Source of the DNA: JAAYFT01 sp036562765
GTDB taxonomy: Bacteria > Bacillota > Clostridia > Tissierellales > Tissierellaceae
Direction: 5' to 3'
Length of the DNA: 33,964 nt
Assembly (NCBI GenBank): GCA_036562765.1
Contig: DATCJO010000174.1
Span: 1-33,964 of the forward strand
The notes under the pieces are model-generated. The model was not told the origin of the DNA and searched no databases. It was given only the letters and a program-made list of their open reading frames with translations. Positions 24,245 through 32,652 of the stretch are shown here, one piece after another. Both the position numbers and the translations under genes were made by a program. Numbering within the stretch: the first letter of the stretch is position 1; every line of letters begins with the position of its first letter.

Positions 24245-24988
24245 ATGATTAATCCATTTTATAGGACAGAACTGCTATTAGGGAAAGATGCAATGGATAA
24301 ACTAAAAAATTCAACTGTTGCTATCTTTGGTATTGGAGGAGTAGGTTCTTTTGCAGCTGAAGCATTGGTAAGAAGTGGACTTGGTAGCATTTATCTTATA
24401 GATTATGATATAATAGATATTACAAATATAAATAGGCAAATACACGCTACAATGAAAACTGTTGGGCTGCCAAAAGTTGAAGTGATGAAAGAAAGAATAT
24501 TAGAAATAAATCCTAATATAAATATAACAGTGTTTAAGGAAAAATATGGTCCAGAAACTAAAGAAATGCTGCTTTCCCATAAATATGACTATGTAATAGA
24601 TGCTATAGATATGATATCTTCTAAGATAGATTTAATAGTAGAATGTAAAAAAAGAAATATTCCTATTATTAGCTCCATGGGAGCAGGGAACAAGCTAAAT
24701 CCAGCAATGTTTAAAGTAGGAGACATCTATTCAACAAGAGTATGTCCTATGGCAAAAGTTATGAGATATGAATTGAGAAAAAGAAATATAAAAAGCTTAA
24801 AGGTTGTTTGGTCAGATGAAGTACCAAAACCTGTTAATCTTGAAAAAGAAGGAGTAAGAAAGGCCATACCTGGCAGTGTTGGCTTTGTTCCCCCAGTAGT
24901 TGGTTTTATAATGGCCTCAGAAGTTATCAAAGATATTTGTTTTAAGGAGGTGCAAGATGGAAAAGATAGGAATAGTAAAGAAAGTTAA
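24245..24988 (+). CDS. tcdA: tRNA threonylcarbamoyladenosine dehydratase
   Basis: TcdA cyclises t6A at position 37 of ANN-decoding tRNAs in an ATP-dependent reaction. The 247-residue protein shows the E1-like ThiF fold: the nucleotide loop FGIGGVGSFAAEALVRSG, the segment DYDIIDITNINRQIHA, and DAIDMISSK. The later regions VWSDE and PGSVGFVPPVVGFIMASEVI are typical of the TcdA/CsdL branch, not of MoeB. ATG follows AGGAAGGAG. Its 3' end overlaps the next gene by 32 bases, which fits translational coupling. Placement directly behind aspS is seen in other clostridia. Confidence 0.95.
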   Translation: MINPFYRTELLLGKDAMDKLKNSTVAIFGIGGVGSFAAEALVRSGLGSIYLIDYDIIDITNINRQIHATMKTVGLPKVEVMKERILEINPNINITVFKEKYGPETKEMLLSHKYDYVIDAIDMISSKIDLIVECKKRNIPIISSMGAGNKLNPAMFKVGDIYSTRVCPMAKVMRYELRKRNIKSLKVVWSDEVPKPVNLEKEGVRKAIPGSVGFVPPVVGFIMASEVIKDICFKEVQDGKDRNSKES

Positions 24989-25367
24989 CAGAAATATTGC
25001 AGAAATTGAAATAAAAAGGGTTTCTGGCTGTGGAGGAGCTTGTAAGTCATGCAGCGGATGTGAAACTAAAAGCCATATAGTTGTTGTTCCAAATACTTTG
25101 AATGCTAAAGTTGGAGACCTAGTTGAAATTCAGGGAGAAGTAAAAAGTATTTTGAAATATACTATCATTGTATATATGATACCATTTGCTTTTTTAATCG
25201 CTGGAATCTTATTAGGAATGAATATATTAAAGTTGCAAAATGAGCTTTTCAGCTTTTTAATAGGTTTGGCGTTTATGGCATTAGGATACTTTATAGTAAG
25301 GATTATTGACAAAAAAGTAGAAAGCAAAGATGATAATATAGTTAGAATGACTAAGATAATTAGCTAA
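24957..25367 (+). CDS. RseC/MucC-family membrane protein (SoxR-reducing system type)
   Basis: The 136-residue protein has an N-terminal cytoplasmic part with a cysteine cluster (CGGACKSCSGC, C-x3-4-C-x2-C-x2-C, near residues 24-37), suited to an iron-sulfur site. Two membrane helices follow (about residues 62-86 and 92-112). This is the architecture of RseC, which in proteobacteria helps reduce SoxR and is linked to Rnf electron transport. The Clostridia copy probably serves a redox or Rnf-related role, which is inference. ATG lies inside tcdA with a perfect AAGGAGGTG ribosome site. The downstream gene starts 14 nt later. Confidence 0.88.
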   Translation: MEKIGIVKKVNRNIAEIEIKRVSGCGGACKSCSGCETKSHIVVVPNTLNAKVGDLVEIQGEVKSILKYTIIVYMIPFAFLIAGILLGMNILKLQNELFSFLIGLAFMALGYFIVRIIDKKVESKDDNIVRMTKIIS

Positions 25368-25381
25368 GGGGTTGTCCTGAA

Positions 25382-25645
25382 TTGGTTGATAAGCAGGCAG
25401 TCATAAAGAGACTAAAAAAAGTTGAAGGTCAAATCAAAGGAATAGAGAAAATGATAGAAGAAGAAAAATTTTGTGAAGATATTTTAATTCAAATTGCAGC
25501 AGCGAGAGCTGCCCTAAATAGCATTGGAGGATTAATTCTAGAAAACTATGTAAAAAACTGTATTTATAAAGTATCAGAGGGGGAATTAAAAGAAGAAGAA
25601 TTAAATAAAGTGCTAGAAACTGTGATTAAATATGCAAAAAAATAA
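25382..25645 (+). CDS. CsoR/CstR-family sensor repressor
   Basis: The 87-residue all-helical protein belongs to the DUF156 metal- or sulfur-sensing repressors (RLKKVEGQIKGIEKMIEEEKFCEDILIQ is reflected in its VEGQIKGI core). The sensing residues are C31 and C60, while the position of the copper-binding histidine, residue 56, is tyrosine. Cu(I) repressors keep Cys-His-Cys. The pattern of two cysteines at 31 and 60 without the His is that of S. aureus CstR, which senses persulfides. Start is TTG 25382 after AAGGGG. No persulfide or copper-export gene is adjacent; the neighbour is the RseC-type redox protein. The stop is 2 bases from the stop of the convergent gene. Confidence 0.88.
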   Translation: MVDKQAVIKRLKKVEGQIKGIEKMIEEEKFCEDILIQIAAARAALNSIGGLILENYVKNCIYKVSEGELKEEELNKVLETVIKYAKK

Positions 25646-25647
25646 TA

Positions 25648-26085
25648 TTATTCCTTTTGCCTAACTCTTTTAATTGATTTTGAAAAAATAGAAGATATGA
25701 TTATTCCAGTTGATATGGCTGCTGCAATGAAAAATGTCTCAACTCCTTTTGATGCAGCTAGGGAAAATTCGTTTTCTATTAAATGTAGCATTGTGTAATA
25801 TGCACCAGCACCAGGTACCAAAGGTATTATACCTGCGGTTATATAAATGGTTGCTGGTTTTTTATTTTTTCTTGCAAGAATTTCACCAAGAATTCCAACA
25901 GTCAGTGCACCTATAAAAGGGGCAGCAACATTATTTTTAGTTACAGCATAAGTAATATAATAAAAAAGCCATCCAATTGAACCTACAGCCCCAGCGTATA
26001 AAACTGAATTTTTTGGACAGTTGAATAATACAGCAAATCCCACTGTAGACATAAATGAAAACAAAAATTGCTTAATAATATCCAT
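25648..26085 (-). CDS. Threonine/serine exporter, small subunit (ThrE_2/YjjB type)
   Basis: The frame is open further upstream, but ATG 26085 follows AGGAGG at good spacing and gives a 145-residue protein with about four or five membrane helices. The sequence MDIIKQFLFSFMSTVGFAVLFNCP, the helix with IGALTVGILGEILARK, and PLVPGAGAYYTM match the DUF3815 (ThrE_2) half. In the two-gene form of the exporter this half pairs with the DUF1212 (ThrE_1) half encoded just before it. Its ribosome site overlaps the stop of that gene. Substrates threonine and serine are inferred from the family. Confidence 0.9.
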   Translation of the reverse strand: MDIIKQFLFSFMSTVGFAVLFNCPKNSVLYAGAVGSIGWLFYYITYAVTKNNVAAPFIGALTVGILGEILARKNKKPATIYITAGIIPLVPGAGAYYTMLHLIENEFSLAASKGVETFFIAAAISTGIIISSIFSKSIKRVRQKE

Positions 26086-26095
26086 TTTAAACCTC

Positions 26096-26869
26096 CTATG
26101 AGAAAAATAAAACAATACCAACACCAAAAGCAATTGCCAGAGCAGTGAAAATTGCTTCCATTCCTCTAGATAATCCAGAAAGAAAATCACCAGACATTGT
26201 ATCTCTGATTGCATTCGTTATTGCTACACCTGGTACTAGAGACATAATGGAACCAATGATTACTTTATCTAAATTGTTACCTATGCCTATTTTTACTAGT
26301 AAAAGTGACATAATGCTTATAAATACTGAAGCAATAAATTTATCGATAAAAAATGAGGATTTTAGTTTGGATATATAGTTTAATAAATAAGTAACAGTGA
26401 AACTTACCAGCAAAGTAGCTACAAAATCAAAAAAAGTTCCTTTAAATAGCAAGCATGAAAATCCACTGGCAATAGCTCCAAAAAATGATTTTATTAGTAT
26501 TGGATAAGTCTTTATTTTACTTATTCTTTTAATTTCATTAATACCTTCATCTATTGACATATTGGAGCTGACAAAATTACGAGAAAACTCATTGACTAAA
26601 GTGATTTTATTTAAGTCAATTGAAATTGTTTTAATTCTCTTAATATAAGAAATTAATTCTCCCTTATATTCAAGAGAAATAAATATTCCTGTAGGTACAA
26701 CAAAGGCATCTACATGTTGAATATCTTTCCTTGACTGACAGATTCTAATAACTGTATCTTCAACTCTATAAGTTTCTGCTCCAGCTTTGAGCATAACACG
26801 TCCTGCCAAGCTGGCTAAAACTAGCAATTTTTTAACTTCTTCTTTATCGCTATCTTTTAAATAAATCAT
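26096..26869 (-). CDS. Threonine/serine exporter, large subunit (ThrE_1/YjjP type)
   Basis: The 257-residue protein has a cytoplasmic N-terminal region (LASLAGRVMLKAGAETYRVEDTVIRI, a ThrE_1 hallmark) and about five membrane helices. LVPGVAITNAIRDTMSGDFLSGLSRGMEA, the other family signature, lies near the end. The frame opens at ATG 26878, but AGAGGG touches that codon. ATG 26869, 9 nt further, fits the ribosome site better. Together with the small subunit 10 nt downstream it forms a split ThrE exporter. The pair is divergent from glyA, which makes and uses serine and glycine. Confidence 0.9.
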   Translation of the reverse strand: MIYLKDSDKEEVKKLLVLASLAGRVMLKAGAETYRVEDTVIRICQSRKDIQHVDAFVVPTGIFISLEYKGELISYIKRIKTISIDLNKITLVNEFSRNFVSSNMSIDEGINEIKRISKIKTYPILIKSFFGAIASGFSCLLFKGTFFDFVATLLVSFTVTYLLNYISKLKSSFFIDKFIASVFISIMSLLLVKIGIGNNLDKVIIGSIMSLVPGVAITNAIRDTMSGDFLSGLSRGMEAIFTALAIAFGVGIVLFFS

Positions 26870-26894
26870 AATGGACATCCCTCTAATAACATTC

Positions 26895-26982
26895 TTGTAA
26901 AATGGTTAAAATACTTATATAATGTTAATGGATATTTAAATATTTTTATAACATTATATTATTATTTAGTATGTTTATTCAA
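26895..26982. promoter_or_regulatory. Shared control region of glyA and the ThrE pair
   Basis: On the plus strand TTGTAA (26895-26900) and TATAAT (26918-26923) have a 17-nt spacer and point to glyA. On the minus strand TTGAAT (26982-26977) and TATAAT (26958-26953) have an 18-nt spacer and point to the exporter genes. The two -10 elements lie in the arms of a perfect 11-bp inverted repeat (26917-26927 with 26949-26959). The promoters therefore face each other and their start sites would be about 15 bases apart. Confidence 0.6.
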
Positions 26983-27013
26983 GTATTTAATATGATGAAA
27001 AGGGGAGATAAGA

Positions 27014-28255
27014 ATGGATTTTAACTCTTTGGCAAAAAATGACCCTGAAGTAATGAGTTTAATTGAGATGGAGTTGGAAAGGCAGCAAAATCACATTGAA
27101 TTAATTGCATCAGAAAATTTTGTAAGTCCACAGGTACTAGAAGCAGCTGGAAGTTATTTAACAAACAAATATGCAGAAGGGTATCCAGGAAAAAGGTATT
27201 ATGGTGGTTGTGAAGTTGTAGATAAGGTAGAAGAATTAGCCCGTGAAAGATTAAAGAAGCTATTTGATGCAGAACATGCCAACGTTCAACCACATTCGGG
27301 TTCCAATGCTAATCTAGCAGTTTATTTTGCTGTACTTCAACCAGGTGATAAAGTATTAGGTATGAATCTATCCCAAGGTGGCCATTTAACACATGGCAGC
27401 CCTGTTAATATATCTGGTACCTACTTTAATTTTATAGCTTATGGAGTAGATAAGGAAACAGAAACGATAGATTATGACCAAGTTAGGGAAATTGCCATAA
27501 AAGAAAGGCCAAAGTTGATAGTAGCAGGTGCAAGTGCTTATCCTAGAATAATAGACTTTAAAAAGTTTAGAGAAATAGCTGATGAAGTAGGCGCTTATTT
27601 AATGGTTGATATGGCTCATATTGCAGGATTAGTAGCAGCAGGTTTGCATCCAAGTCCAGTACCATACGCTGACTTTGTTACTACAACAACACATAAAACT
27701 TTAAGAGGACCACGTGGTGGGGCGATTCTTTGCAAGGGACAATATGCAAAAGCCATAGATAAAGCTATCTTCCCTGGTATTCAAGGCGGTCCATTGATGC
27801 ATATAATCGCTGCTAAGGCTGTTGCATTTGGAGAAGCTTTAAAAGATGAATTTAAAGAATATCAAAAGCAAATTTTGAAAAATGCAAAGGCATTAGCTGA
27901 TGGATTAATTAAAAATGGATTTAGACTAGTCTCTGGTGGAACAGACAATCACTTGATATTGATTGACCTAAGAAATAAAGGAATAACTGGAAAAGAAGCA
28001 GAAAAGATGTTAGAAGAAATAGGAATCGCAGTAAATAAGAATACAATACCTTATGATCCAGAATCTCCAAATGTTACAAGTGGTATAAGAATAGGAACTC
28101 CAGCAATGACTACTCGTGGCATGAAGGAAGAAGATATGTATGAAATTGCAGATATTATTGCTCTTGCTTTAGATAAGAATAATGATAGAGATATGATTAA
28201 AGAAAGAGTTCTTGCTCTTTGTAAGAAGTATCCTTTATATAATAATATTAACTAA
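27014..28255 (+). CDS. glyA: Serine hydroxymethyltransferase
   Basis: GlyA is the PLP enzyme that interconverts serine and glycine and supplies one-carbon units on tetrahydrofolate. The 413 residues are full length. Motifs are IELIASENFVSPQVLEAAGS, NKYAEGYPGKRYYGG, VQPHSGSNANLAVYFA, and MVDMAHIAGLVAAG. The PLP lysine is K228 in TTTTHKTLRGPRGG. ATG follows AAAAGGGGAGA. The gene is a single-gene unit with its own promoter and terminator. Its last 20 bases are tandemly duplicated just after the stop. Confidence 0.98.
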   Translation: MDFNSLAKNDPEVMSLIEMELERQQNHIELIASENFVSPQVLEAAGSYLTNKYAEGYPGKRYYGGCEVVDKVEELARERLKKLFDAEHANVQPHSGSNANLAVYFAVLQPGDKVLGMNLSQGGHLTHGSPVNISGTYFNFIAYGVDKETETIDYDQVREIAIKERPKLIVAGASAYPRIIDFKKFREIADEVGAYLMVDMAHIAGLVAAGLHPSPVPYADFVTTTTHKTLRGPRGGAILCKGQYAKAIDKAIFPGIQGGPLMHIIAAKAVAFGEALKDEFKEYQKQILKNAKALADGLIKNGFRLVSGGTDNHLILIDLRNKGITGKEAEKMLEEIGIAVNKNTIPYDPESPNVTSGIRIGTPAMTTRGMKEEDMYEIADIIALALDKNNDRDMIKERVLALCKKYPLYNNIN

Positions 28256-28275
28256 TATATAATAATATTAACTAA
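28236..28275 (+). repeat. 20-bp tandem duplication at the glyA stop
   Basis: Bases 28236-28255 and 28256-28275 are identical: TATATAATAATATTAACTAA. The first copy contains the last codons and stop of glyA; the second is noncoding and leads directly into the terminator. Confidence 0.93.
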
Positions 28276-28305
28276 GCCTACAGTTTATTCTGTAGGCTTA
28301 TCTTT
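28273..28305 (+). terminator. Terminator after glyA
   Basis: An 11-bp stem TAAGCCTACAG/CTGTAGGCTTA (28273-28283 with 28290-28300) with a 6-nt loop is followed by TCTTT. The stem is strong and the T-run is short. Confidence 0.8.
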
Positions 28306-28360
28306 ACATATTGGGAATATTATATTAGAATAAACTATATGTTATTTTATGAGGTGTAAT

Positions 28361-29692
28361 ATGGAATTAAGAAATTATACAGAAGACAGAAATATTATAG
28401 AGGAAGTAAAGAAGGGCAGTATTGCAGAAGAACTTGAAATTGAAATTGGCGATATATTATTATCTATAAATGGCAGAAAAGTAAAGGATATTATTGATTA
28501 TAAGTATCTAATTTCAGATGAATACTTAGAAATAGCTATAAAAAAGAAAAATGGCGAAGTATGGCATTATGAAATTGAGAAAGATTATGATGAAGATTTA
28601 GGCTTAGTATTTACTAATCCATTAATAGATAAGGCAAAATCCTGTAGAAATAAATGTATTTTCTGCTTCATTGACCAACTTCCTCCAAATATGAGGGAAA
28701 CCCTATATTTCAAAGATGATGATTCAAGGCTTTCATTTTTACAAGGTAATTTTATTACTTTAACCAACATGAATGATGAAGAAATCCAAAGGATAATTGA
28801 TTATAGATTATCTCCTATAAATGTAAGTGTTCATACCACTAATCCTGAATTAAGAATCAGAATGCTTAACAATAAAAATGCAGGTAAGATATATGATATA
28901 TTAAAAAGGTTTAGTGAAGCCAATTTGGTAATTAACTGTCAGATTGTTCTAGTTCCTGAAATTAATGATGGAGCAGAGCTTGAAAGAACTTTAAATGATT
29001 TATCTAAACTTCATCCTTCTATAAATAGTGTGGCAGTTGTGCCTGTAGGCATAACAAAATATAGGGAGAATTTGCCTAGAATTAGGCCATTTACAGTAAA
29101 AGAAGCTAATGAATTATTAAACTATATTTTTGAAAAGCAAAAAGCTTTTATTAATAGCTTAGGAACAAGATTTGTTTTTGCTTCTGATGAATTCTTTGCA
29201 TTGACAAATAGACCTATTCCATCATATCAAGAATATGAGGGATTTCCTCAGTTAGAAAATGGAGTAGGGCTTATGAGATTGTTTGAAGATGAGGTCGTTG
29301 ATGAGCTTAGAAAAATAAAAACTCCAATAATTAGAGATAGGAAATTTATAATAGCAACAGGTACTATAGCTTATAACTTTATGTGTAAAATAAGAGACCT
29401 AATATATGAAAAATTTAAGGGACTGGAATTAAAAGTCGTTCCAATTAAAAATAATTTCTTTGGTGAAACAATTACGGTATCTGGTTTAATTACAGGAAAA
29501 GATTTGATAGAACAGTTAATGGAATATAAAAATTATGATAAAATAATTATACCTAGGTCTATGTTAAAACATGATGAAAACATTTTCTTAGACGATCTAA
29601 CTCTTGATGATGTATCTAATGCCTTAAATATAGAAATAATACCTTGTAAAGTTAAAGGCAAAAATATAATAAATATAATTAGGAATAGGTGA
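28361..29692 (+). CDS. DUF512 radical-SAM-like protein with PDZ domain
   Basis: The protein of about 443 residues opens with a PDZ-like domain (VKKGSIAEELEIEIGDILLSING, about residues 15-70). An iron-sulfur motif of the radical SAM type follows (CRNKCIFCFIDQLP, CxxxCxxC), then a TIM-barrel region (VSVHTTNPELRIRML) and the C-terminal DUF512 domain. Function is unknown across the family. Its conserved place just before der, plsY and gpsA suggests a housekeeping role, perhaps in ribosome or membrane assembly. GAGGTG (28351-28356) overlaps the first ATG (28349), so ATG 28361 is the chosen start. der begins 6 nt past the stop. Confidence 0.92.
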   Translation: MELRNYTEDRNIIEEVKKGSIAEELEIEIGDILLSINGRKVKDIIDYKYLISDEYLEIAIKKKNGEVWHYEIEKDYDEDLGLVFTNPLIDKAKSCRNKCIFCFIDQLPPNMRETLYFKDDDSRLSFLQGNFITLTNMNDEEIQRIIDYRLSPINVSVHTTNPELRIRMLNNKNAGKIYDILKRFSEANLVINCQIVLVPEINDGAELERTLNDLSKLHPSINSVAVVPVGITKYRENLPRIRPFTVKEANELLNYIFEKQKAFINSLGTRFVFASDEFFALTNRPIPSYQEYEGFPQLENGVGLMRLFEDEVVDELRKIKTPIIRDRKFIIATGTIAYNFMCKIRDLIYEKFKGLELKVVPIKNNFFGETITVSGLITGKDLIEQLMEYKNYDKIIIPRSMLKHDENIFLDDLTLDDVSNALNIEIIPCKVKGKNIINIIRNR

Positions 29693-29697
29693 TGTGG

Positions 29698-31020
29698 ATG
29701 AAAAGAGCAATTGTATGTATTGTTGGAAGACCAAATGTAGGTAAGTCTACATTATTTAATAGAATTGTAGGTAAAAGAATTGCCATAACAGAAGATACCC
29801 CTGGGGTTACTAGGGACAGAATCTATGCAGAAGGGGAATGGCTAGGGAAATACTTTACTGTAATCGATACTGGAGGATTAGACCCAGATAGTGAAGAAAT
29901 TATAATGGCCAATATAAAAAGGCAAGTTGAAATTGCAATAGATACTGCTGATGTCATTATTTTTGTAGTCGATGGCAAGGAAGGATTAAGTCCTACTGAC
30001 AAAGAAATTGGGAATATGTTAAGAAAGTTTAAGAAGAAAGTAATATTAGCATGTAATAAGGTTGATAGGCCAAAAAATTCTCAAGAAATTTATGAGTTCT
30101 ACGAGCTTGGTTTTGGTGAACCCATAGCTATTTCAGCTGAACAAGGTCTTGGAATTGGCGATTTACTAGATGAAGTTGTAAAAAGTTTTCCAGAGGATGT
30201 AGATACAGACTACGATGAAGATGTTATAAAGGTTTGTTTTATTGGTAAACCAAATGTTGGGAAATCTTCACTAATAAATAAAATTTTAGGTGAAGAAAGG
30301 GTAATTGTTACCAATATACCAGGGACTACAAGAGATGCTGTAGACACTTATTTTGAGTATAACGACCAAAAGTATGTATTCATTGACACTGCTGGTTTAA
30401 GAAGGAAAAGAAGTATATATGAAAAAATTGAAAGATATTCAGTTGTAAGGACTTTGACTGCAATTGATAGGTCTGATATCTGTGTACTTGTTATAGATGC
30501 TACTGAAGGTGTATCTGAACAGGATTCAAAAATTGCTGGCTATGCACATAATAATGGTAAGGGAATCATTATAGCAGTTAATAAATGGGACTTGGTTAAA
30601 AAGGACAGCAATACTTATTTGGAATTTGAAAAGGAAATAAGAAGGGTTTTAAGCTTTATAAACTATGCGCCAATCGTATTTATATCAGCGTTAACAGGAC
30701 AAAGAATAAACAAATTATTAGATCTTATAAATGTCGTTAATAACAATTATAACATGAGGATAAGTACAGGAGTACTAAATGATATTATTAACGAAGCAGT
30801 ATTAATGGCTCAGCCACCAAGTGATAAAGGCAAGAGGCTTAAAATATTCTATGGAACTCAAGTAGCGGTTAGACCACCAAAGTTTGTAATTTTTATAAAT
30901 GATAAAGAATTAATGCATTTTTCTTATGAACGATATTTAGAAAACCAAATTAGAAGCCATTTTGGTTTTTCTGGAGTACCTATTTTATTTGAATTTAGGC
31001 AAAGGGAGAGTAAAAAATGA
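29698..31020 (+). CDS. der: Ribosome biogenesis GTPase Der
   Basis: Der (EngA) helps assemble the 50S ribosomal subunit. The protein of about 440 residues has two GTPase domains in tandem, each with its P-loop (GRPNVGKST near residue 9 and GKPNVGKSS near residue 180), DTAG/DTGG switch II, and NKVD or NKWD base-recognition motif. A C-terminal KH-like domain ends the chain. AGGTGAT points to ATG 29698 and the usual N-terminus MKRAIVCIVGRPNV, not to the upstream in-frame GTG. Its TGA overlaps the plsY ATG. Confidence 0.97.
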   Translation: MKRAIVCIVGRPNVGKSTLFNRIVGKRIAITEDTPGVTRDRIYAEGEWLGKYFTVIDTGGLDPDSEEIIMANIKRQVEIAIDTADVIIFVVDGKEGLSPTDKEIGNMLRKFKKKVILACNKVDRPKNSQEIYEFYELGFGEPIAISAEQGLGIGDLLDEVVKSFPEDVDTDYDEDVIKVCFIGKPNVGKSSLINKILGEERVIVTNIPGTTRDAVDTYFEYNDQKYVFIDTAGLRRKRSIYEKIERYSVVRTLTAIDRSDICVLVIDATEGVSEQDSKIAGYAHNNGKGIIIAVNKWDLVKKDSNTYLEFEKEIRRVLSFINYAPIVFISALTGQRINKLLDLINVVNNNYNMRISTGVLNDIINEAVLMAQPPSDKGKRLKIFYGTQVAVRPPKFVIFINDKELMHFSYERYLENQIRSHFGFSGVPILFEFRQRESKK

Positions 31021-31610
31021 AGGCAATAGTTACAGCATTACAGGCATATCTGTTAGGATGCTTCTCATCAGCTTATGTACTAGGAAAGGTTACGAAAAAC
31101 ATAGACATAAGACAATATGGAAGCGGAAATGCTGGTGCTACCAATGCCTACAGAGTATTAGGGAAAAAAATCGGGATTCTTACTTTTCTTTTAGACATTT
31201 TAAAAGGTATTATAGCTGTGCTAATTGGCAAATACCTATTAGGATATAATGGGGGGTTATTAGCTGGAATATTTGTAGTCTTAGGTCACAATTTTCCTGT
31301 TTTTTTGAATTTTAAAGGTGGAAAAGGCATAGCTACTTCTTTTGGAGTTTTAATGGTGACAAACTGGAAAATTGGGTTAATCTGTTTTATCATGGGCATT
31401 ATTGTTATTGCCTTTACCAAATATGTTTCTTTAGGCTCAATAACAGCATCAGTAGTTGCAATCATTTTGACTATTATTTTCTTTGATGATTTGAGCAGGT
31501 ATTATTGTTACACTATTTGGTTTTTAGGAATTTTGTCTATAATTAGGCATAGATCGAATATATTAAGGCTTCTTAAAGGAGAAGAGAATAAGTTAGGGAA
31601 AAATACATAG
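31017..31610 (+). CDS. plsY: Acyl-phosphate glycerol-3-phosphate acyltransferase
   Basis: PlsY is the membrane enzyme that acylates glycerol-3-phosphate in the first step of phospholipid synthesis. The 197-residue protein has about five membrane helices and the three cytosolic motifs: YGSGNAGATN, NFKGGKGIATSFG, and the RHRSNI region. Its ATG overlaps the der stop (ATGA). The next gene makes its substrate, glycerol-3-phosphate, so the pair forms a short pathway. Length is normal. Confidence 0.97.
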   Translation: MKAIVTALQAYLLGCFSSAYVLGKVTKNIDIRQYGSGNAGATNAYRVLGKKIGILTFLLDILKGIIAVLIGKYLLGYNGGLLAGIFVVLGHNFPVFLNFKGGKGIATSFGVLMVTNWKIGLICFIMGIIVIAFTKYVSLGSITASVVAIILTIIFFDDLSRYYCYTIWFLGILSIIRHRSNILRLLKGEENKLGKNT

Positions 31611-31623
31611 GAAGGTGGGGAAA

Positions 31624-32652
31624 ATGTCTGAAAAGATTGGAATATTAGGAGGCGGTAGCTGGGGGACTGCACTTGGTATTTTATTGGCTAATAAAGGTTA
31701 TGAAGTTGCAATTTGGTTAAGGGATAAACTCCAAGCTGAAGAAATGAATGAAACGAGGATTAATAAAAGATATCTTCCTGATGTTGTACTGCCTAATAAT
31801 TTGATTGTAACTAACGATTTGGAGTACTGTATATCTGATAAAAATGCCCTTGTATTGGCTACCAGTACTCATGGCATTCGAGATGTACTTTCAAAATCAA
31901 AATATTACATAAAACCTAACCAAATTATAATTAATGTTTCAAAAGGTATAGAATGCGATACGCTACTAAGAATTTCTCAAATAGTAGAGGAATTTTTACC
32001 TGAGAATACTTATGTAGTTCTTTCTGGTCCATCCCATGCAGAAGAGGTAGCCAAAAATATGCCTACTACTGTTGTATCTGCTTCGAGGGACAAGAAAGCT
32101 GCAGAATATGTTCAAGATCTTTTTTTCACACCTTATTTTAGAGTATATACAAATCCAGATGTTATAGGAGTTGAATTAGGAGGGGCTTTAAAAAATATCA
32201 TAGCATTAGGAGCAGGAATTTCAGACGGGTTAGGATATGGCGATAATACAAAAGCTGCACTTATGACAAGAGGTATCATTGAAATAGCAAGGCTTGGTGT
32301 TAGAATGGGTGCTGAGCTTACTACTTTTTCAGGGCTTGCTGGAATTGGAGATTTAATTGTTACATGTACAAGTATGCATAGTAGGAATAGAAGGGCTGGC
32401 ATTTTAATTGGGCAAGGAATGAAGGTAGAAGAAGCAGTAAAAAGGATTGGTATGGTTGTAGAAGGAATATCTACAACAAAATCTGCATATGATTTAGCAA
32501 AGAAATATAATATAGAAATGCCTATTACATCTGAAATATATGGCGTTATATATGAAGGTGAAGATGTAAAAAATTCAGTTGTGAATTTAATGCTAAGGGA
32601 TAAAAAACATGAAATGGAAGCTATTATTAAAGATAAGGAAATATACTGGTAA
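31624..32652 (+). CDS. gpsA: NAD(P)-dependent glycerol-3-phosphate dehydrogenase
   Basis: GpsA reduces dihydroxyacetone phosphate to glycerol-3-phosphate for phospholipid synthesis. The 342-residue protein has the Rossmann motif ILGGGSWGTALG, the VLSGPSHAEEVAKNMPT region with the substrate-binding lysine, and the catalytic segment ALKNIIALGAGISDGLGYGDNTKAALMTRG. GGAAGGTGGGG precedes ATG 31624; an in-frame GTG at 31615 lies in the ribosome site. It is the last gene of the DUF512-der-plsY-gpsA unit, before a strong terminator. Confidence 0.97.
   Translation: MSEKIGILGGGSWGTALGILLANKGYEVAIWLRDKLQAEEMNETRINKRYLPDVVLPNNLIVTNDLEYCISDKNALVLATSTHGIRDVLSKSKYYIKPNQIIINVSKGIECDTLLRISQIVEEFLPENTYVVLSGPSHAEEVAKNMPTTVVSASRDKKAAEYVQDLFFTPYFRVYTNPDVIGVELGGALKNIIALGAGISDGLGYGDNTKAALMTRGIIEIARLGVRMGAELTTFSGLAGIGDLIVTCTSMHSRNRRAGILIGQGMKVEEAVKRIGMVVEGISTTKSAYDLAKKYNIEMPITSEIYGVIYEGEDVKNSVVNLMLRDKKHEMEAIIKDKEIYW

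Noticed and set aside
30962..31249. Plus-strand ORF of 95 codons across the der/plsY junction
   Set aside because: It lies out of frame over the end of der and the start of plsY, both well supported, and its translation resembles nothing known.
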